A stretch of 64,000 bases of DNA, taken from assembly GCA_965153455.1 (NCBI GenBank), contig OZ234496.1, positions 8,007,207-8,071,206 on the forward strand, read 5' to 3'. Position 1 is the stretch's first letter. Each line of letters starts with the position of its first letter. The position numbers were made by a program, and so were the translations under genes. The notes beneath the pieces are model-generated. The model did not search any database. It had not been told where the DNA came from and saw only the letters and a program-made list of their open reading frames with translations. The DNA is from Sphagnum compactum (lineage: Eukaryota > Bryophyta > Sphagnopsida > Sphagnales). Positions 1 to 13,766 of this stretch are shown piece after piece.

Positions 1-514
1 GCCTGCCTGCCTGCCCGCCTGCCTATTTAGATACCTACTTAGCTCTTAGCTTCTCCCGTCCCTGGCCTTCGCCGTTCGGTCGGTCCCACACACACGGTCT
101 CGTCGCTCGCTCGCTCGCTCGCTCGCTCTTGCTGGCGCTCCCTCGAGAACGATCTCCTTTTTCTTTCAGCATTTGTTTGATTGATTGTTTGTTTGTTTGT
201 TTGTTTGTTGTTTCAGTTATAATAGATGATCTGCTGATCTAAGTCTTGTTTTTTTTCTCTCTTGTGGGATTTTGTGCTTCATGTGTGCCTCACATGTGGG
301 GATTCGACGTGTTGTGGTTGAATCTGATCAAAAGGTTTGGCGAATTTAGTTTTTGTCATGCACAATTTGTGTGTGTGTGTGTGTATGTGGGGGTGAAGTT
401 TTCTTCTTCTTCTTCATCTTCTTCCCGCTAGACTTGTTGCAGCTGCTATGATCTGCAGTTAGCTGGTTGCACGCAGTTGGTTATCTAATTGGAACCGTCT
501 TTTTCTTCTTTTTC

Positions 515-569
<55 letters not shown>

Positions 570-1019
570 ATTATGATTTTGCAAGCTCAGTTTAGTCCTC
601 TTCGGATCTTCTTCTTGGAAAGATAGCATACGTTGAAAGCTCTTGTAACTTGTTTCTACTTCTGCTCAGGAGCTTTCTTCTTGTGCACGTTGTTGCTGTT
701 GTGAAAGCTGTGGAGTAGTATACACCTGCTGAAGAAGAAGAAGCCCCTGGAAGACTTGTCAAAATACTTGGACGTCATGTTCATCCGCTTGTAGATCCCC
801 CGGCTGGTGGTGGTGGTGGGTGGTCGTCACCTCCAGCAGCTTTCCAGCTGCATTCCTGAGATCTCATCAAGCTGCTGTTGGCAATTCAGAGAAAAGAAAT
901 TTCACCTTGAGTCGCTAGCTGCTGCAGCAACCGGTTTACTGTGCTCCAGGATCGACAAGAAGGAGAGACATTCAAGTGCAGTGGCAACAACAAGTTCTCG
1001 CTCTTTCGTTCGCGTGAGC
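1..1019 (+). promoter_or_regulatory. 5' leader/promoter of the NAC gene, rich in simple repeats
   Basis: No protein gene is evident here. The stretch lies directly upstream of the NAC start codon and probably holds its promoter and a long 5' UTR. It contains several simple repeats: CCTG units at 1-25, CGCT units at about 104-127, GTTT units at about 186-209, and an uninterrupted CT tract at 518-560. Pyrimidine-rich CT tracts are common in plant 5' UTRs and core promoters. The reading frame of the NAC stays open upstream to about 807, but the first in-frame ATG is at 1020, so the upstream part is taken as untranslated. The transcription start cannot be placed. Confidence 0.55.
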
Positions 1020-3132
1020 ATGACAACGACGACGACGACGACTACAGCAGCAACGACAGGAGCTGCTGCGTGCATGGGAACCAGCACCTGCGAGGCCGTG
1101 GAAGAGTGGCAGGATATAAAGGAGGAGCAGCCAGCTGCTGCAGCAGAGCAACAACAGAGCAACTGGCTGCCTCCCGGCTTCCGCTTCCATCCTACCGACG
1201 AGGAGCTGGTGAGCTACTACCTGGCCAAGAAAGTGCGCAACTTCAGCTTCGCCGGCCATGCCATAGCTGAAGTTGACCTCAACAAGTGCGAGCCTTGGGA
1301 TCTCCCTGGTACTCAGCCTCTCTCATGCTCCTCCTGGGACACACTCTCTCACACATCCGCTGCAGCTCATGAAGCAGCTCTTCTCGTCATCATGCCATCT
1401 GAGCTTCTCTAAATTCTCTTGGTGCTGGTGGGTTACAATGATCTTGGTTGCAGAGAAAGCTAAGATGGGAGAGAGGGAGTGGTACTTCTTCAGCTTGCGA
1501 GACAGGAAGTACCCGACGGGGATGCGGACCAACAGGGCGACGGATTCAGGCTACTGGAAAGCTACTGGTAAGGACAGAGATGTGATGAGCAGCAGCAGCA
1601 GCAACGGAAGCAGCCGAAGCAGATCACCGCCGCAGCTGGTGGGCATGAAGAAGACGTTGGTTTTCTACATGGGCCGCGCACCCAAAGGCGAGAAGACCAA
1701 CTGGATCATGCATGAGTATCGACTGGAAGGCGATCATTCCTGCAACAACAACACCCATCATCGCGGCATTCCCAAGGTGCAACACACCACCATCGCCCCC
1801 TCCTCAGTCTTTTTCTTGTTCTGTTCTTGCTTCTTGTTCTTGTTCTTGTTCTTCTTTTGTTGCTTCTTCTGTTGTGTCTTCTTGTTCTTGTTGTTGCTTT
1901 GAGTGAGGGTTTGAACATACAGTCTTGCAAGAGAATTGAAATACAGAGACTGGGTTTTTTGGTGGTGGTGATGGGTGGGTGGAGTGCAGGATGAATGGGT
2001 TGTGTGCAGGATTTTTCAGAAAAGTGTTGGAGGGAAGAAGATTTCTGGCTTTGGGTACTCATCAGATTTGCGGTTTCTGGAAGCCATAAGCCACTACCAT
2101 CATCATCAGCAGCAACAACAACAGCAGCAGCTGCAGCTTGATGAAACGAGATCATCCTCGTCAATTCCCATTACAGCTTTGATGGATCACTCACCAAATC
2201 CCACAGTCACCACCGCCACTGATGATGCAGCCGCAGCAGCAGCAGCAAACTTGGCAGACTGTGAAACGTGTGCAGCAGCAGCTAACAACACCAACTACTA
2301 TGATCACACATCTGGCTGCATGTCTAATTCTTCTTCTCTTTGTTGTTGCTTTCACAACTACTCTCATGACAACACCACCATTCTTCAAGCTTCTTCTTCA
2401 CCAAACTTCTTCTTCAACCACAAGGAAAACACCGCACCAGCAGGCACATGGGCTATGAAATCATCAGCAGCATCAGCGAAGTCTTCTGGTGGTGGTGGTG
2501 GGATGATGATGAGCTTGCCTACAACAATGCACTCTGCAGGAACAACAGCAGCAACAATGGGTGGCATTTCCGGAATGGAAATGATTCATCAAGCTGCTGG
2601 AGGAGGAGCATTGAAGATGAACAGCAGCAGTATGGCAAAGCTTGGTCCCAACCACGAGCTCAGCTTCATCGACCCCAACTCTGCTGCAAAGAGCAATGTC
2701 AGCATCATGCCACGGATGGATTTTGCATCATCTCAGCAGCAACAGGCGGCAGCGGTGGCAGCAGCAGCATATCTGCACACAAATTTGATGCTTCTGAAAT
2801 CGCTTGATCCAGTGAGCTTGAGGGCGAAGGCTGAGCCATACTACTTTGAAGGGAATGATGATGAGGAGGATGAGGCTCAAAGCAACAGCAGCCAGAAAGT
2901 GTTGAGCTATGGTTGGGGTTTTGAACAACATCATCATCAGCATCCCATTCTCAATGAGCAACTCAACTTGACAGCAACAACCACAACACCAACAACAGAG
3001 GCTTCTTCATGTGTTACACCCAATCTCTTCCGCTACAACAACTTCATCAACAACAACAACAACAACAACAACAATAACAACAGCAAATTCGGGTTTGCTG
3101 ATTCTAGTGTTGATCTTGAGTGCATGTTTTGA
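1020..3132 (+). CDS. NAC-domain transcription factor, NAM/CUC-like (3 exons)
   Basis: This encodes a plant-specific nuclear DNA-binding transcription factor. Coding exons are 1020-1308, 1454-1776 and 1990-3132, giving 584 aa. All introns are GT-AG and the phases agree. The NAC domain starts at about residue 48 with the subdomain A motif [14 protein letters not shown]. Subdomain C has [14 protein letters not shown] and [10 protein letters not shown]. Subdomain D has [20 protein letters not shown]. Subdomain E ([12 protein letters not shown]) starts exactly at exon 3. The two intron positions are the classical ones for NAC genes. The start is the first in-frame ATG; another ATG lies 18 codons later. 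A Ser/Arg/Pro-rich insertion of about 15 residues sits between GKDRDV and LVGMKK. The C-terminal activation region is low complexity, with His/Gln, Ala, Gly and a long Asn run (AAC repeat near 3049-3078). The DNA-binding core most resembles the NAM/CUC/ORE1 group. I saw no clear miR164 target site. Target genes are unknown. Confidence 0.93.
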
Positions 3133-6100
3133 GTACATGGATGGATGGGGTATGTGTGTGCCTGGAACTTGAGGAGCATTTGAGTAATTTACTCCTCAAG
3201 AAGCCATTATACATAACAACAACAGCAACATGAGCTTGTATCATTGTATACAACATTCCTTTGCAACAGGAATTGTTTACATAGGCACCGGTGTTTTCTT
3301 TTCACTACAAAAGAATTGACAGCCCGTCTTTTGGTCACCACAAATTGGACTTCAACATTACAGTATAGCGCATCGTCGTCGTCGTCATCATCATCATCTC
3401 CTCATGAATATTATTTGCAACTTGATTTGTGATTAGGTTTAGATCTGGAGATTTGTTTGAAAGATCTGAAAATGGTTACCACTGCCTCATCAATTGGAGG
3501 ACATGCTCTTACTGTGTACACTAGGGTTTCAAAGTTCTGGAGCTGGATGATGTTGGATGATTGTGGAGTGCTCTAAGGAGAAGGAAGAAGAGCAAGGAGC
3601 AGGCAAACAGATGGATACAAGTGATTTCAGCATTTCCAACATGTAAAATATGGAAGGATGGACACAAACAAGGCAGCAGATCGAAAGCATGGGATGGAAA
3701 GCTTTATTTTGTGTGCTGTTGCAGTAAATAGTTTTTGTACATAACACCACCATTTCTTTTGGTGTCAAGAAAAATTGCAAAAGCTGGAGATGATGGGTAG
3801 AAAAGAAATAGGTAGTTGATTGTAATTGTGGTTAAAAGAAGGTAATAGGAAAAGGTGTCAAAAATGCCAAAACATTTTCTTCTGTGGTTTAAAGTTGGGC
3901 TTCCATACACGAAACAAGGGCAGATGACTTTCTTGAACCTTACTGGATCCACCCCACCCCACCCCATTATATAGCTGTGAGTTTTTCAATTGATTACCAA
4001 ACTAGTTCGAAAACCAGAACTCTCTCACAATTGCATTTGTTTTCATTTATCAAACAATTGATTTGGCATAGATCATCATCTAGTGTGTAAAAAACACATG
4101 GGTACAGTGTGCAGTGCAGTGCACAACAACAAATTTTAATTTTTCTCATGAAGCCAAAAGGTAGTAAGTTTGCAACTACAAAGCAAATGGCTTGAAGGTT
4201 TGTAAGTATTCCAAGGAAAGAATGATTTGAAGAAACATCAACTTCTTGTTCATTAGGTTCTTGACTTCTCTCCGTCTACTCCCTGTTTCCTTGCTCTCTC
4301 TGCACCCAAGTTTGCTCTCTTTGGGTCGTTGGGTAGTTGAGTAGTTGAGTAGTTTTCTTCTTCTTCTTCTTCTTCTTCCCTTGTGAAGGCAAGAAGAAAA
4401 CAGGCATGACTAGATTTATCAAACAATTTAGCATTGTTGGGTGTTCCAAAAACCTTCCTATATTTTGATGATTCGAAACTTTGAACTAGCATTTAGCAAT
4501 GTACCTGAAAGAAAGAGAGACACAACCTAAATCCTCTGTGACCATGGACCTTACAAAATAAGAACAAAACAAAATAGTGGGTTTGGTTTTGTGCTTACAC
4601 AAAAACAAACATTTTGAGGTTGGTTTCTTGCTCAAATCCGCGTTTAGTAGTCAATGTAGTTGCTTTGCTATGTTTCTCCAGCAAAATCATCTTCAACATT
4701 CCAGCAGTGCCTTAAAACTGTCTTATGCTTTTTATGTACACACATGCCATCATCCTTCTTGCGCTAGTTCCAAGTCTTCTCCCACCATATAGAGAGAAAA
4801 ACTCACCTTTCTCTCTCCAGTAGTGTAACTAATCCAATATGGAAATATTTTTTAAGGAAATCCAATATGAGTATAAGCTAAACTAGAACCAAAATGATGT
4901 TAAACTTGGCCTCTTGATCAAAACCATAGCCAAAAAAGAAGATCCAACAAACACAATTAAAATAGTCGACTACTTTTTCTTTTACAACTTGTTATTTAAA
5001 ATGCTTATGATTTTCCAAATATATCTCGCATGTTGTTTGTTTGTTAATCATTGTTGAATAAATATAATTTTTTAAATTGTTCAAATTCTATCAAATTTTA
5101 CGTTTTGTTTTGAAAGAAAAAAATGATCTCAATTGTAAACGGTAACAAAATATGTTGATTACTAAAAGCTTCACTTACTTCTAACAAAATATGTTGCTTA
5201 CTAAAAGCTTCACTTTCTTCTATTATGAGATACAAAAGTTTTTATATACATCACGTACATTAAACCCTATTTACATAATATGGTAAAGGACTTCAAAAAT
5301 TTGAAGATTCTGAAACATATAAGTTGAACTTTTAAAATTGTGAGTGTTTTCTTTTCTCTTTTTATTGAACTTTTATAATCTAACTTTTTTTTATCATCGT
5401 TACACTTTTATGAAACAAGAAATAAAAGAATCCTTTGCAAATTTTTCATTTTTTTATGACACAATTATTGTTCATTTTTTTAAAGTCCTTAACTAAACTA
5501 CAACTTCAAATTAAATTAAATGAATTGAATTTTTATAATTTGAATATTTTTCACATTCATTTGAATCATTTAGCACAACTTGCCATGATTGTCTTAATTT
5601 TCAAATGAATTTGACATGACGCAACATATTAAATAAATAAATTTGTGAGTATTGTGCAACATGATATGTGCAACATTCGTGATTTTTGAGTACGATGCAA
5701 CATTTTGGCTCCTTTAACTATTTATGTTTTTGCTCAAGAATCATCCTTGTGCTAAAATTAGAACCAAACCTAAAACCTTGAATTACAACTAGACTTGGAA
5801 TTGGCTTCATGCTCAAACCAAAATTGGACCCAAGCACTGTCCATACCTAATAATCATCATACTATTGGAACAAAAACCGAACATGTGAGTTTGAAAGGAT
5901 TAATGAAACTCACATCGTATCAATTTGCATATCTAAACAGTAGGGTTGGTTTTCCTAAATACTCAACTTGAGAAGGCACTTAGTATAATGTTTAAGGTAG
6001 GATTTAGGGTTCAAGTTTTTTTAAACTATCATGACTCCAAACTTTGTTGGATTCTCATCCCCCACAATAGAGTTGCAAAGTCCAGCAAGAACAGCCAGTT

Positions 6101-7251
6101 TCAGCACATAATAGGGCACCAACCACATAACTGGGAATGTAAATTTTGCAAAGTGAAATAACTGGGGCCCAAACTAGTTTTTCCACCAATTTTGCTGGTG
6201 AAGTTTAGTTTCATCCTATCTTTCCATTTTCCCATGCACCTCCATTACTGCTACATATATTTTCAATGCTCCTACTTGTACAATTAGTATAATTACTCTT
6301 GAACCTCTTGCATTAAATGCTGAGTTTCAGCAATTTGTACTGAGATTTAATAAAATTTCCTTACTTAGCAGATACCACCAAAAGAGGGTGAAGGGGTTGA
6401 TCACAGGCCCAAAGACAGGGCAACTTTGCAGATAACTCTAATATGCCCATATTGATATTAAAATTTGCTTTTGAAAATAGTTAAGTGAAGACTGTTTCCA
6501 GGCTCTACTGACACGATCTTCACATTACAATCGTGTAGGCCACAAAATAGCATACCCTAGATGATATTGCAAAAGATGGTAACGGTAAGGTCACATCCCT
6601 GCAATGTGGGGGCAGGACTTGGAAGTTGAAACTTCAGGGTTTACAGCCCAACATTAGAACAACTGGGCTATAAAATCTTCTTTCTAACCTGCACATTTGC
6701 TTCGTATGACACATTGCTGGCAGTACACAACATCTCACCCCCCCACGTGTTGTAGCGCGAGCATTCAGGCATCTCTTTTTGCACCTGAAGAGCTCTCATC
6801 ATCCAGGCACTTGACAAAAGTAGGAGCCTTGCAAGCAATGAGAAAGATTAGGAATGTGACACAAGCTGCTGTTCAGCATAGTTTTCCATCATAATACGAG
6901 GGCTCTCTATTTGGAGTGCAACAATTCAAATGATCTCGAAACACAAACCTACTTACAAAGCTCTTAATATAGGAGCCATGAGACTCAATCAATCACTCAC
7001 AGAAAGACAAGGAGTGCCTCCCACCACAATCCCCATCACAATGGCCTGTGGAAACATGGGATGCTAACTACTACTACTACTACTACTACTTTATCCTCAC
7101 TGACAAAAACCACTCACTGACTATAAAGGTTTGTTTGCAATGAAGAATTGCCCAAATGGGCAGATCTAGGGTAAACAATCATGTTCAGCTATGCACTCAT
7201 TTAATGGGAGGTGATAAAAGTTCTTAAGAGCAACTGATACTTCTCTATAAT
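3133..7251. other. Intergenic region between convergent NAC and epsin genes
   Basis: No gene is recognised. The first few hundred bases should hold the NAC 3' UTR, and the last few hundred the epsin 3' UTR, since the two genes converge. Simple repeats include a CACCC run at about 3948-3966, a TTC run at 4355-4378 and an ACT run at about 7068-7090. Between about 4800 and 6000 the DNA is strongly AT-rich, and only short random open frames occur. Degraded transposon sequence is possible, but no diagnostic motif was seen. Confidence 0.6.
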
Positions 7252-10200
7252 CTACCTGTAACCAGCATACTGCTGGCTTGTATAGCCCCCAATGCCCATC
7301 CCCATGTTAGGGCCACCCTGACCCATTCCCATATTCAGGTTTGGAGCCATTCCCATCCCCATACCCTGACCCACACCCATGTTCATGCCCGGGTTTATGC
7401 CCATGTTCATGCCCGGGTTTAAACCCAAGTTCATGCCAAGGTTTACACCCATGCCCATGCCCATGCCCATACCAGGATTACCTCCCATCTGTGGTGCCAT
7501 CATACCCATACCAGGTGCCATACCTGGTGCCATACCCATCCTCACATTCATGGCTGAGGGTGGGGGAAGGGGTGGAGATGGCAAAACACTCGCACCTGCT
7601 CTGCCAAGACCAGATCCAGCTCCCATTGCCTGTCCCATTGATGATGCACCATATGTGGATTTCTTCTCATCTTTCCTCTTATTCTCAGACCCTCCCCAAA
7701 GTTCATTACGCAATGATGCATCCGTGAGCTGGATGCCCAAATCTGCCAAAGGATTCACTTTTGCTGCCATATTCCAACACAAATCTCAGCATTTCACTCC
7801 CATATCCTTGTCTGTAAATCTATGAAATTGCAGAAAACTCTCCACGGTACAACAATTTGAAGGTAACATGACAGTGAGTGCAGTCATAACATTATGTGAG
7901 TTGCTCACAGAGTGTCAGACCATCACCTTCATCACAAATAGCAGTGATGAGCTACCATGACTGCCCATTGACTTCATCAGTCCTGAAATTGGGTGTAGAC
8001 AAGAATATACTAATCCACCCAAAATCTGAACAAACCATTACACAAAATCCCTGTCCTAAATTTTTGTAGCATCTGGAAATGCAACATGAAGACTTGGTTA
8101 TGTCCATCAGATTGAGTATACTGAAGAGGAGCCTCAACTTTACTCATAAACATTACAACATTTTAACAAAAAGACAGCCTAGACTCACAAACACTTCCAC
8201 TCTCACAGCTTTTCAAGGAGTCACTGGACCAAAAAACCTGCACAGACGACCTTGCTGCTTATCTTTTTGGTATCCATTCCAAACCAGAAGGAAAACTTGA
8301 AGATGGCATGAATAAAATAGAGCATGGCAGCAGAAGAGGCACATACGTCCAGCTATATTGAGGTCCACCAAGCCTGTGCTCAGAGTATCAGCCCATAAGG
8401 TTGACTTGGGTGGTGCAAAGGTTTTCTTTGGTTGTTGCTGAGGCTGCAACGTGCTACCATTGGTGCTTGGTTGGGCCTGCGTACTTCCCAATTGTGATTG
8501 TTGGCTGCTTAAAGACTGACTGTGCCCAAAGGGCTGATTGTTGTTGTAAGATTGAACATTGCTTGAAGGCTGAGTGCTGCCAACAGATTGGTTACTGTAT
8601 GATTGCCCTTGCAACACAGTTGAACCTTGGGAGAAACCACCACCGTTACTTGGTGCAAAAGTAGGTGCAGACTGGGGAGGTGGAAAAATGCTTCCACTGG
8701 CAGAACTTGGTACAGCATTGCCATTTGAACCCCCTGATCCAAAAGCTCCAAAGCTCTCTCCTGTAGCACTGTTGGCAGGCAAAATGGGTGGCTGATATGC
8801 TGGTGGGGCTGGGAAAAGGCCTGGAATGGATGGAGGAGGAGGTGCCTGCAATGCTGGAGCTCCAAACATGTCTGGAGCAGATGATGGAGCTGCCTGAAAT
8901 GCTGATGCCCCAAACAGGTCCCCACTCGGTGCCTGTATTGCATTGGCAAGACACATACATCCAGAGTCATTGATAATTATATGCAAGGCCCAGTCTTGCT
9001 CAGATATATCTTCATAAGTACTGAGAAATTCTCCATAGAAATTACAGAATCCATATAAAGATAAATTTCTTGATAGAAATTCTAGGAATGTCAACAATGC
9101 GCTAACATCTATCAAATGTGGAAAATAATATAAAGACCTAGGTAAAAAACCAAACAAAATCCCCGAAAGAGCAAGACATCTACCAAAAGCCAATATCACA
9201 CTTAATCTAAAAATGCAAAAACAAACACAACTCTTGGTTACTGTAAAGAGCCAGCAAGAGAAACAATAGTTCAATAACCACTTTAGTCTAAAACCATGTG
9301 CAACTAAACATGTCCAATATACTCACCTCCTGCATCCAGATGGAGATTGCCACATCATTAAAGTCTGGGCACAGGAAGGCTTCCAAAGCACCAAAAAAAG
9401 GCACAAATAGCAGTCTGGGTAAGAGATACGGTAAAAAAAACAAGTCCAACAGTTCGACAACTGCAAAGAAACACAGGCGAAGTGTTCAAGACTGACTCCC
9501 ACTGTAAACTCACCTGCATGGAAACTGTTGCAGGAACTGGAACGACCTCAAAGCCCACATCCCCAAATAAATCTTCAATACCACCAGTGCTTTTTGAGAC
9601 TGCTAAAGGTGCAGAAGTTGGTACAATAGGCGCAGTTTCTCCAAAGAAATCATCCTTGGGCTGGCTTGCAGAAGAAGCTACAACGATCCAAGGTCAACAA
9701 AAGAGGCTTAATACCAGTAACTTCAGATAAAACCCACCATGATGCACATCAAGCTAAAGAGAATCACAGATACTTACTAGTTGCAGAGAAAGCCCCTCGT
9801 GGGTCAAAATCATCTTCATCATTTGCTGCATGGCTTGCAAAATAAGCTCCCCCACCACCAGGTTTGCTGGGAACATCCTCAACCGTGCTAACAGCAGCCT
9901 GTGCCTGGTTGGACTGAGTTCTTGCAACTGCTGCAGCTACACCCTTGCTACTGCCCCTGCACACACTCCCAAAAATCACTACAGTGCACTGCAGCAAATA
10001 ATCAATGGGCACTTTAAAAAAATTCATTGGCATTCACTGACTGAAGAAATGCAAAAGACTGACTGATCATGGTTCTCTGCATGAATGGATGGACCAGCTT
10101 GGAGCTACTTGAGCCATCACTTCAGTCATCTGGATGACCCCTCCTAAATGCTCTCAGAAAAGCCTACTCAGATCTTTTGTACTGTAGGGAGGATATGCAG

Positions 10201-13200
10201 CAAAAGCTGTAAAAACAGTTGCTGATGAGATGCTTGCACCACAAAACACATCCACCACTTGCTCATTGAAGAGATACTGGCATGGTTACACCAGTCCTAC
10301 CTGTCATCCTCCTGTTCATCAGTCTGCACTGTGTCTTCATATGCAGGAGGAGCACCTTTTGCTTTGTTGCTTTGCCTGCCATAACCTACATATCTTCAGC
10401 TTATTTGTTGAAGTACAGAGTTGCTAATTGTAGAAAAGCATGTACTCTCAATGGTTTTTCACATCTCTTGTGCCAACATCCTGACTTGCAATATCCCACA
10501 CTAAATAACAAATTATGTCAAAAGACAGTTCTTTTCAACTGACGCACTGTTCCTACCTCCTACAGTTTGAATGTGGAGGGACCAATGGCAAATCTATGTG
10601 AATATTTCACAATGGATATGAAAATATTTTGACACAAAATAACAACTCTCCATATGGACAATTTGAGCCAAACTGAATAGAAACCACCAGACAACTAAAG
10701 CATAGAGAGATGGGAGCCATGTTGCACCTGGAAGAGTATCGATCATCATCATCATAGCCCCGATCTCGATCACGATCACTTGTAGCACCGCTATCATACT
10801 TGTCATTGAAGCTTCCCTTTGTGCTATAATCATCAATGTTACGGTCTCTATCCCCACCATATCCATCATCTTTGTAGCGGTCCTTATCTCTTCCTGACCG
10901 ATCATCATCCCTGTACCGATCACCATCCCTACTCCCCCCACCATAACTATCATAATCATCTCGTCCTCCACGGCTTCCCCCATAGCTCCCTCCATACCGA
11001 TCATCATCCCTGTCATTGTAGCCTCCACCAGTACTTGAGTATGTACTAGGTCTGAATGACATTCCGGTACTCGAGACACCCCGATATCTGTAAAAACAGC
11101 AATCAGGACAACATGACCAATCAGAAACTTCATACACAGCAGCACAAGTACCACCAAGCACAGACTGTACCAACCTCCCTGGCCTATCAGTCCCAATAAC
11201 ACATCACCCATGTACTGACTGCCAGACTTTGAGAAGGCTATCACTTGGAGGTTGCTGAATTATCCACATCACATTCACACAAACAACTTGAATTGCAGTA
11301 AAAATATTGCAAATGTCAAACATCCCTGTCAGCAACCACAGTGGAAGGCATTTTATCAGCAGCAGCTTGAGGACTAGTTTAGAAATTATATGATGACATG
11401 AGGAGGACTATTGTTCCAGACTGTTGCAGAGAAGACCTCAACTCTGACAAGATGCACACAGGAGGTATGAGCAAAATTGCAAGTACTTGTCTCTGTTCGC
11501 ATTTGCTTTTTGTCTCACTTCACGAATTCTCTCTTTGTCATTTATCAGTGAGACAAGATTCTGGGCCTTCTTCCGTACATTAATTCCCTGGTCCTTGCCA
11601 CTTGCTTCCATGTACTGGAAATCAACCAATGTCTGCAGACAACAAATTGCTTAGCATAGTTTAAAAACCCAAGAACATAGGAAGACAAACATGAGTAGCT
11701 TGAGATGCAACAACATATTAACTTGCTCCATACCCCACCCACAACTCTACCTGTTGGTGATTACATCCAGTCAACAGTAATTGCATGTGGAGCCCAAAGG
11801 AAAATCCTGGACATCAGGGACCAGTGAGACCAGTAATATATTAGCTGGCTGACCTGAATGTGGTAGGTATGCTCCCGGAGCTCATCTATGACCCTCTCCG
11901 AACCATTGGCAACCAAATATTCCAGCACTGTCAAAGACTGGCACAGACAATGACAGAGGCTACCATCAGCAATGAGTTATGTCCAGCAGCTGCAATAGAC
12001 TGGGCAGATCCACAGTATGTGTTCTCCAAACAGATTCATTATGACCTAACATTGCAAGATCGCAGGAGGAGTATTTACCTATGAGATTGCAGAGAAACCT
12101 CCACAACCAACACTTTGAAGGTAACACAATAAAGAGTGCTGTCATAACCTTATGACAGTTTCTCTCTAAGAGTTAAACCATCACCTTCATCACAGGTAGC
12201 ACTGACAAGCTGGCATGATCTCAAGAGAAGTACGCATTAAACTACCAACTAGGAAGATGAGAAGATTCAAAAGGCCCTCAACATTGAACATCCATTTGCA
12301 GAATTGCCGAGTTTGTTTCACATTGACTAACAAGCCCCTATTCCTCTAGTGCACTACATCAGTGCTGTAGAGCATTGTGCTATTTACCTTGTAGACATGA
12401 CGCCAATTTCTCCCAGTATCATTCAGCCGCTTGTACAAAATTGTCATAATCAGCTGGTAGTCATTGCTGTACAACCCCACACAAAGGAAAAGGAACACAA
12501 TAAATAGTCCAAGCCACTGGCATGCACACAATCAAAATGCAAAAGAACCCTTTCATATTGGTCTCTCTCAGTGGAAACAACAGACTGGCTTTTCAGTTAG
12601 AATCTCACTAGTTTCGAGTAGCTTGCGCAATATCAGCCATGATAGTTCCATGAGGACCCCAAGCCTCATTACTTGTTGCTTCCAGAACCTGCAAAACACA
12701 TTGAGTTACACCCATCAATCAGTTGCCCACGATTCTCAGCAGGCATTCATTCCACTTTGTCCATTTCTATGAGTTGAATTTGCATGACATGAAGAAGCAC
12801 ATGCACCTCAGACCAGATGCATTTGGTAAAGACCTCTGACAGGCCACAGCATCTTGGCCCTTGCAAATCTTTATCAACGAGAGAAAGAATTCTTAGCTTG
12901 AAAGTGCAGAGAGAAAAACAAGGAAACCTAAAATGATGCTTTTGCACCAATCATTGCTTGCTGACATGCAGAAACAGATCTCTGCTGATATGAGATGGGG
13001 AGAGACATGATTTGAAAAACTTACTTTCACTTCAATCTCTGGAACCTTGAGGACTTTTTTGTTCACTTCTCTTTTCCTGCAAGACACAGACAGAGACAGA
13101 GAGTATATGGATAAGAACACAGACTTAAATTCTCCATGTAACATCCCTAGACCACAATAGCTTCTCACTGTTATCAGGAGTTTCAGATCCAGTCAAGAAT

Positions 13201-13766
13201 GTACTGGAAAACGACTGTTGGATCCAGCTTCTCACGCAGTTTTCATTTCTCTCTTCCACAGGACATACACCGTTAAGATAGTAGTGATCACTTCATGCAT
13301 TTGCATGATGAGGAAGCAAGCACTGACTCCCTGTCTAACCTTAAGACTCACAACAGGAGACATGTGCACTAGATCTGGCCCGAATGAATTCAGAGCTCGC
13401 TGATACCACTTCCTACTCGTTCAAATCCATCATTGCACATTGCATCTTTGTTCTTAGATTTTTCTAGATCTGTCTGCACTCGAGTCTATTTTCAGAGATC
13501 TATGCTGCTGAATCTCGGAACGCGACAGCGGCGAAAGAGGTTGCTGACGGAAGCACCGGCGGAACGAGCACAAGATCTCAAGACAAAACAAAAAGACAAA
13601 GAGACTTTGAAATACTAAGAGGAAACGCAACACAGAAAAAGGGAGGGAGGAGGAAAACAAGAGGCGGTGTAGGGAGGAGGGAAGTTGACTGGGTTGATGA
13701 GAGTAAGGATGTCGTGCAGACTTACAGCTCTCTCACGGTCTGATCGAAGACCTTCTTCAGATCCAT
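7252..13766 (-). CDS. Epsin: ENTH-domain clathrin adaptor (11 exons)
   Basis: Epsins bind phosphoinositides through an N-terminal ENTH domain and recruit clathrin and adaptors at the trans-Golgi, endosome or plasma membrane. Coding exons on the minus strand, in order, are 13766-13726, 13076-13025, 12688-12609, 12466-12388, 11937-11854, 11632-11487, 11087-10728, 9956-9778, 9677-9514, 8932-8347 and 7763-7252. Together they give 760 aa with every phase matching. The ENTH domain covers about residues 1-150 and shows [47 protein letters not shown] and [12 protein letters not shown]. Then come an Asp/Arg/Gly/Tyr-rich segment (about 165-280), short DLFG and DDFDP peptides, a Gln/Ser/Pro-rich stretch and the conserved block [17 protein letters not shown], followed by NPLADLG. 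A Met/Gly-rich tail ends in YAGYR. Domain order and tail match the plant EPSIN2/3 class. The exact orthologue is not assigned. Confidence 0.93.
7829..7990. repeat. Dispersed repeat, copy A, in last epsin intron
   Basis: About 160 bp, beginning with the words TTTGAAGGTAACATGAC and GAGTGCAGTCATAAC, continuing through CCATCACCTTCATCAC and TAGCAGTGATGAGCTACCAT, and ending near TTGACTTCATCAGT. Recognisable relatives lie at 12085-12220, 17646-17770 and 18413-18500. It lies inside the intron between the last two epsin exons. The family (SINE, MITE or segmental duplication) is unknown. Confidence 0.6.
12085..12222. repeat. Dispersed repeat, copy B, in an epsin intron
   Basis: This is a diverged relative of the 7829-7990 repeat, sharing GCAGAGAAACCTCCACAAC, TTTGAAGGTAACAC, GTGCTGTCATAACCTTATG and CCATCACCTTCATCAC in the same order. 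It lies in the intron between the epsin exons ending at 12388 and starting at 11937. Two copies in one gene suggest either intragenic duplication or insertion of the same small element twice. Confidence 0.6.

Noticed and set aside
807-1019. Upstream extension of the NAC reading frame.
   Set aside because: It lacks an in-frame ATG before 1020, and the NAC domain normally begins near the N-terminus.
1990-3132. miR164 target site expected in NAM/CUC-type NAC genes.
   Set aside because: No stretch close to the known target sequence was found by eye in exon 3.
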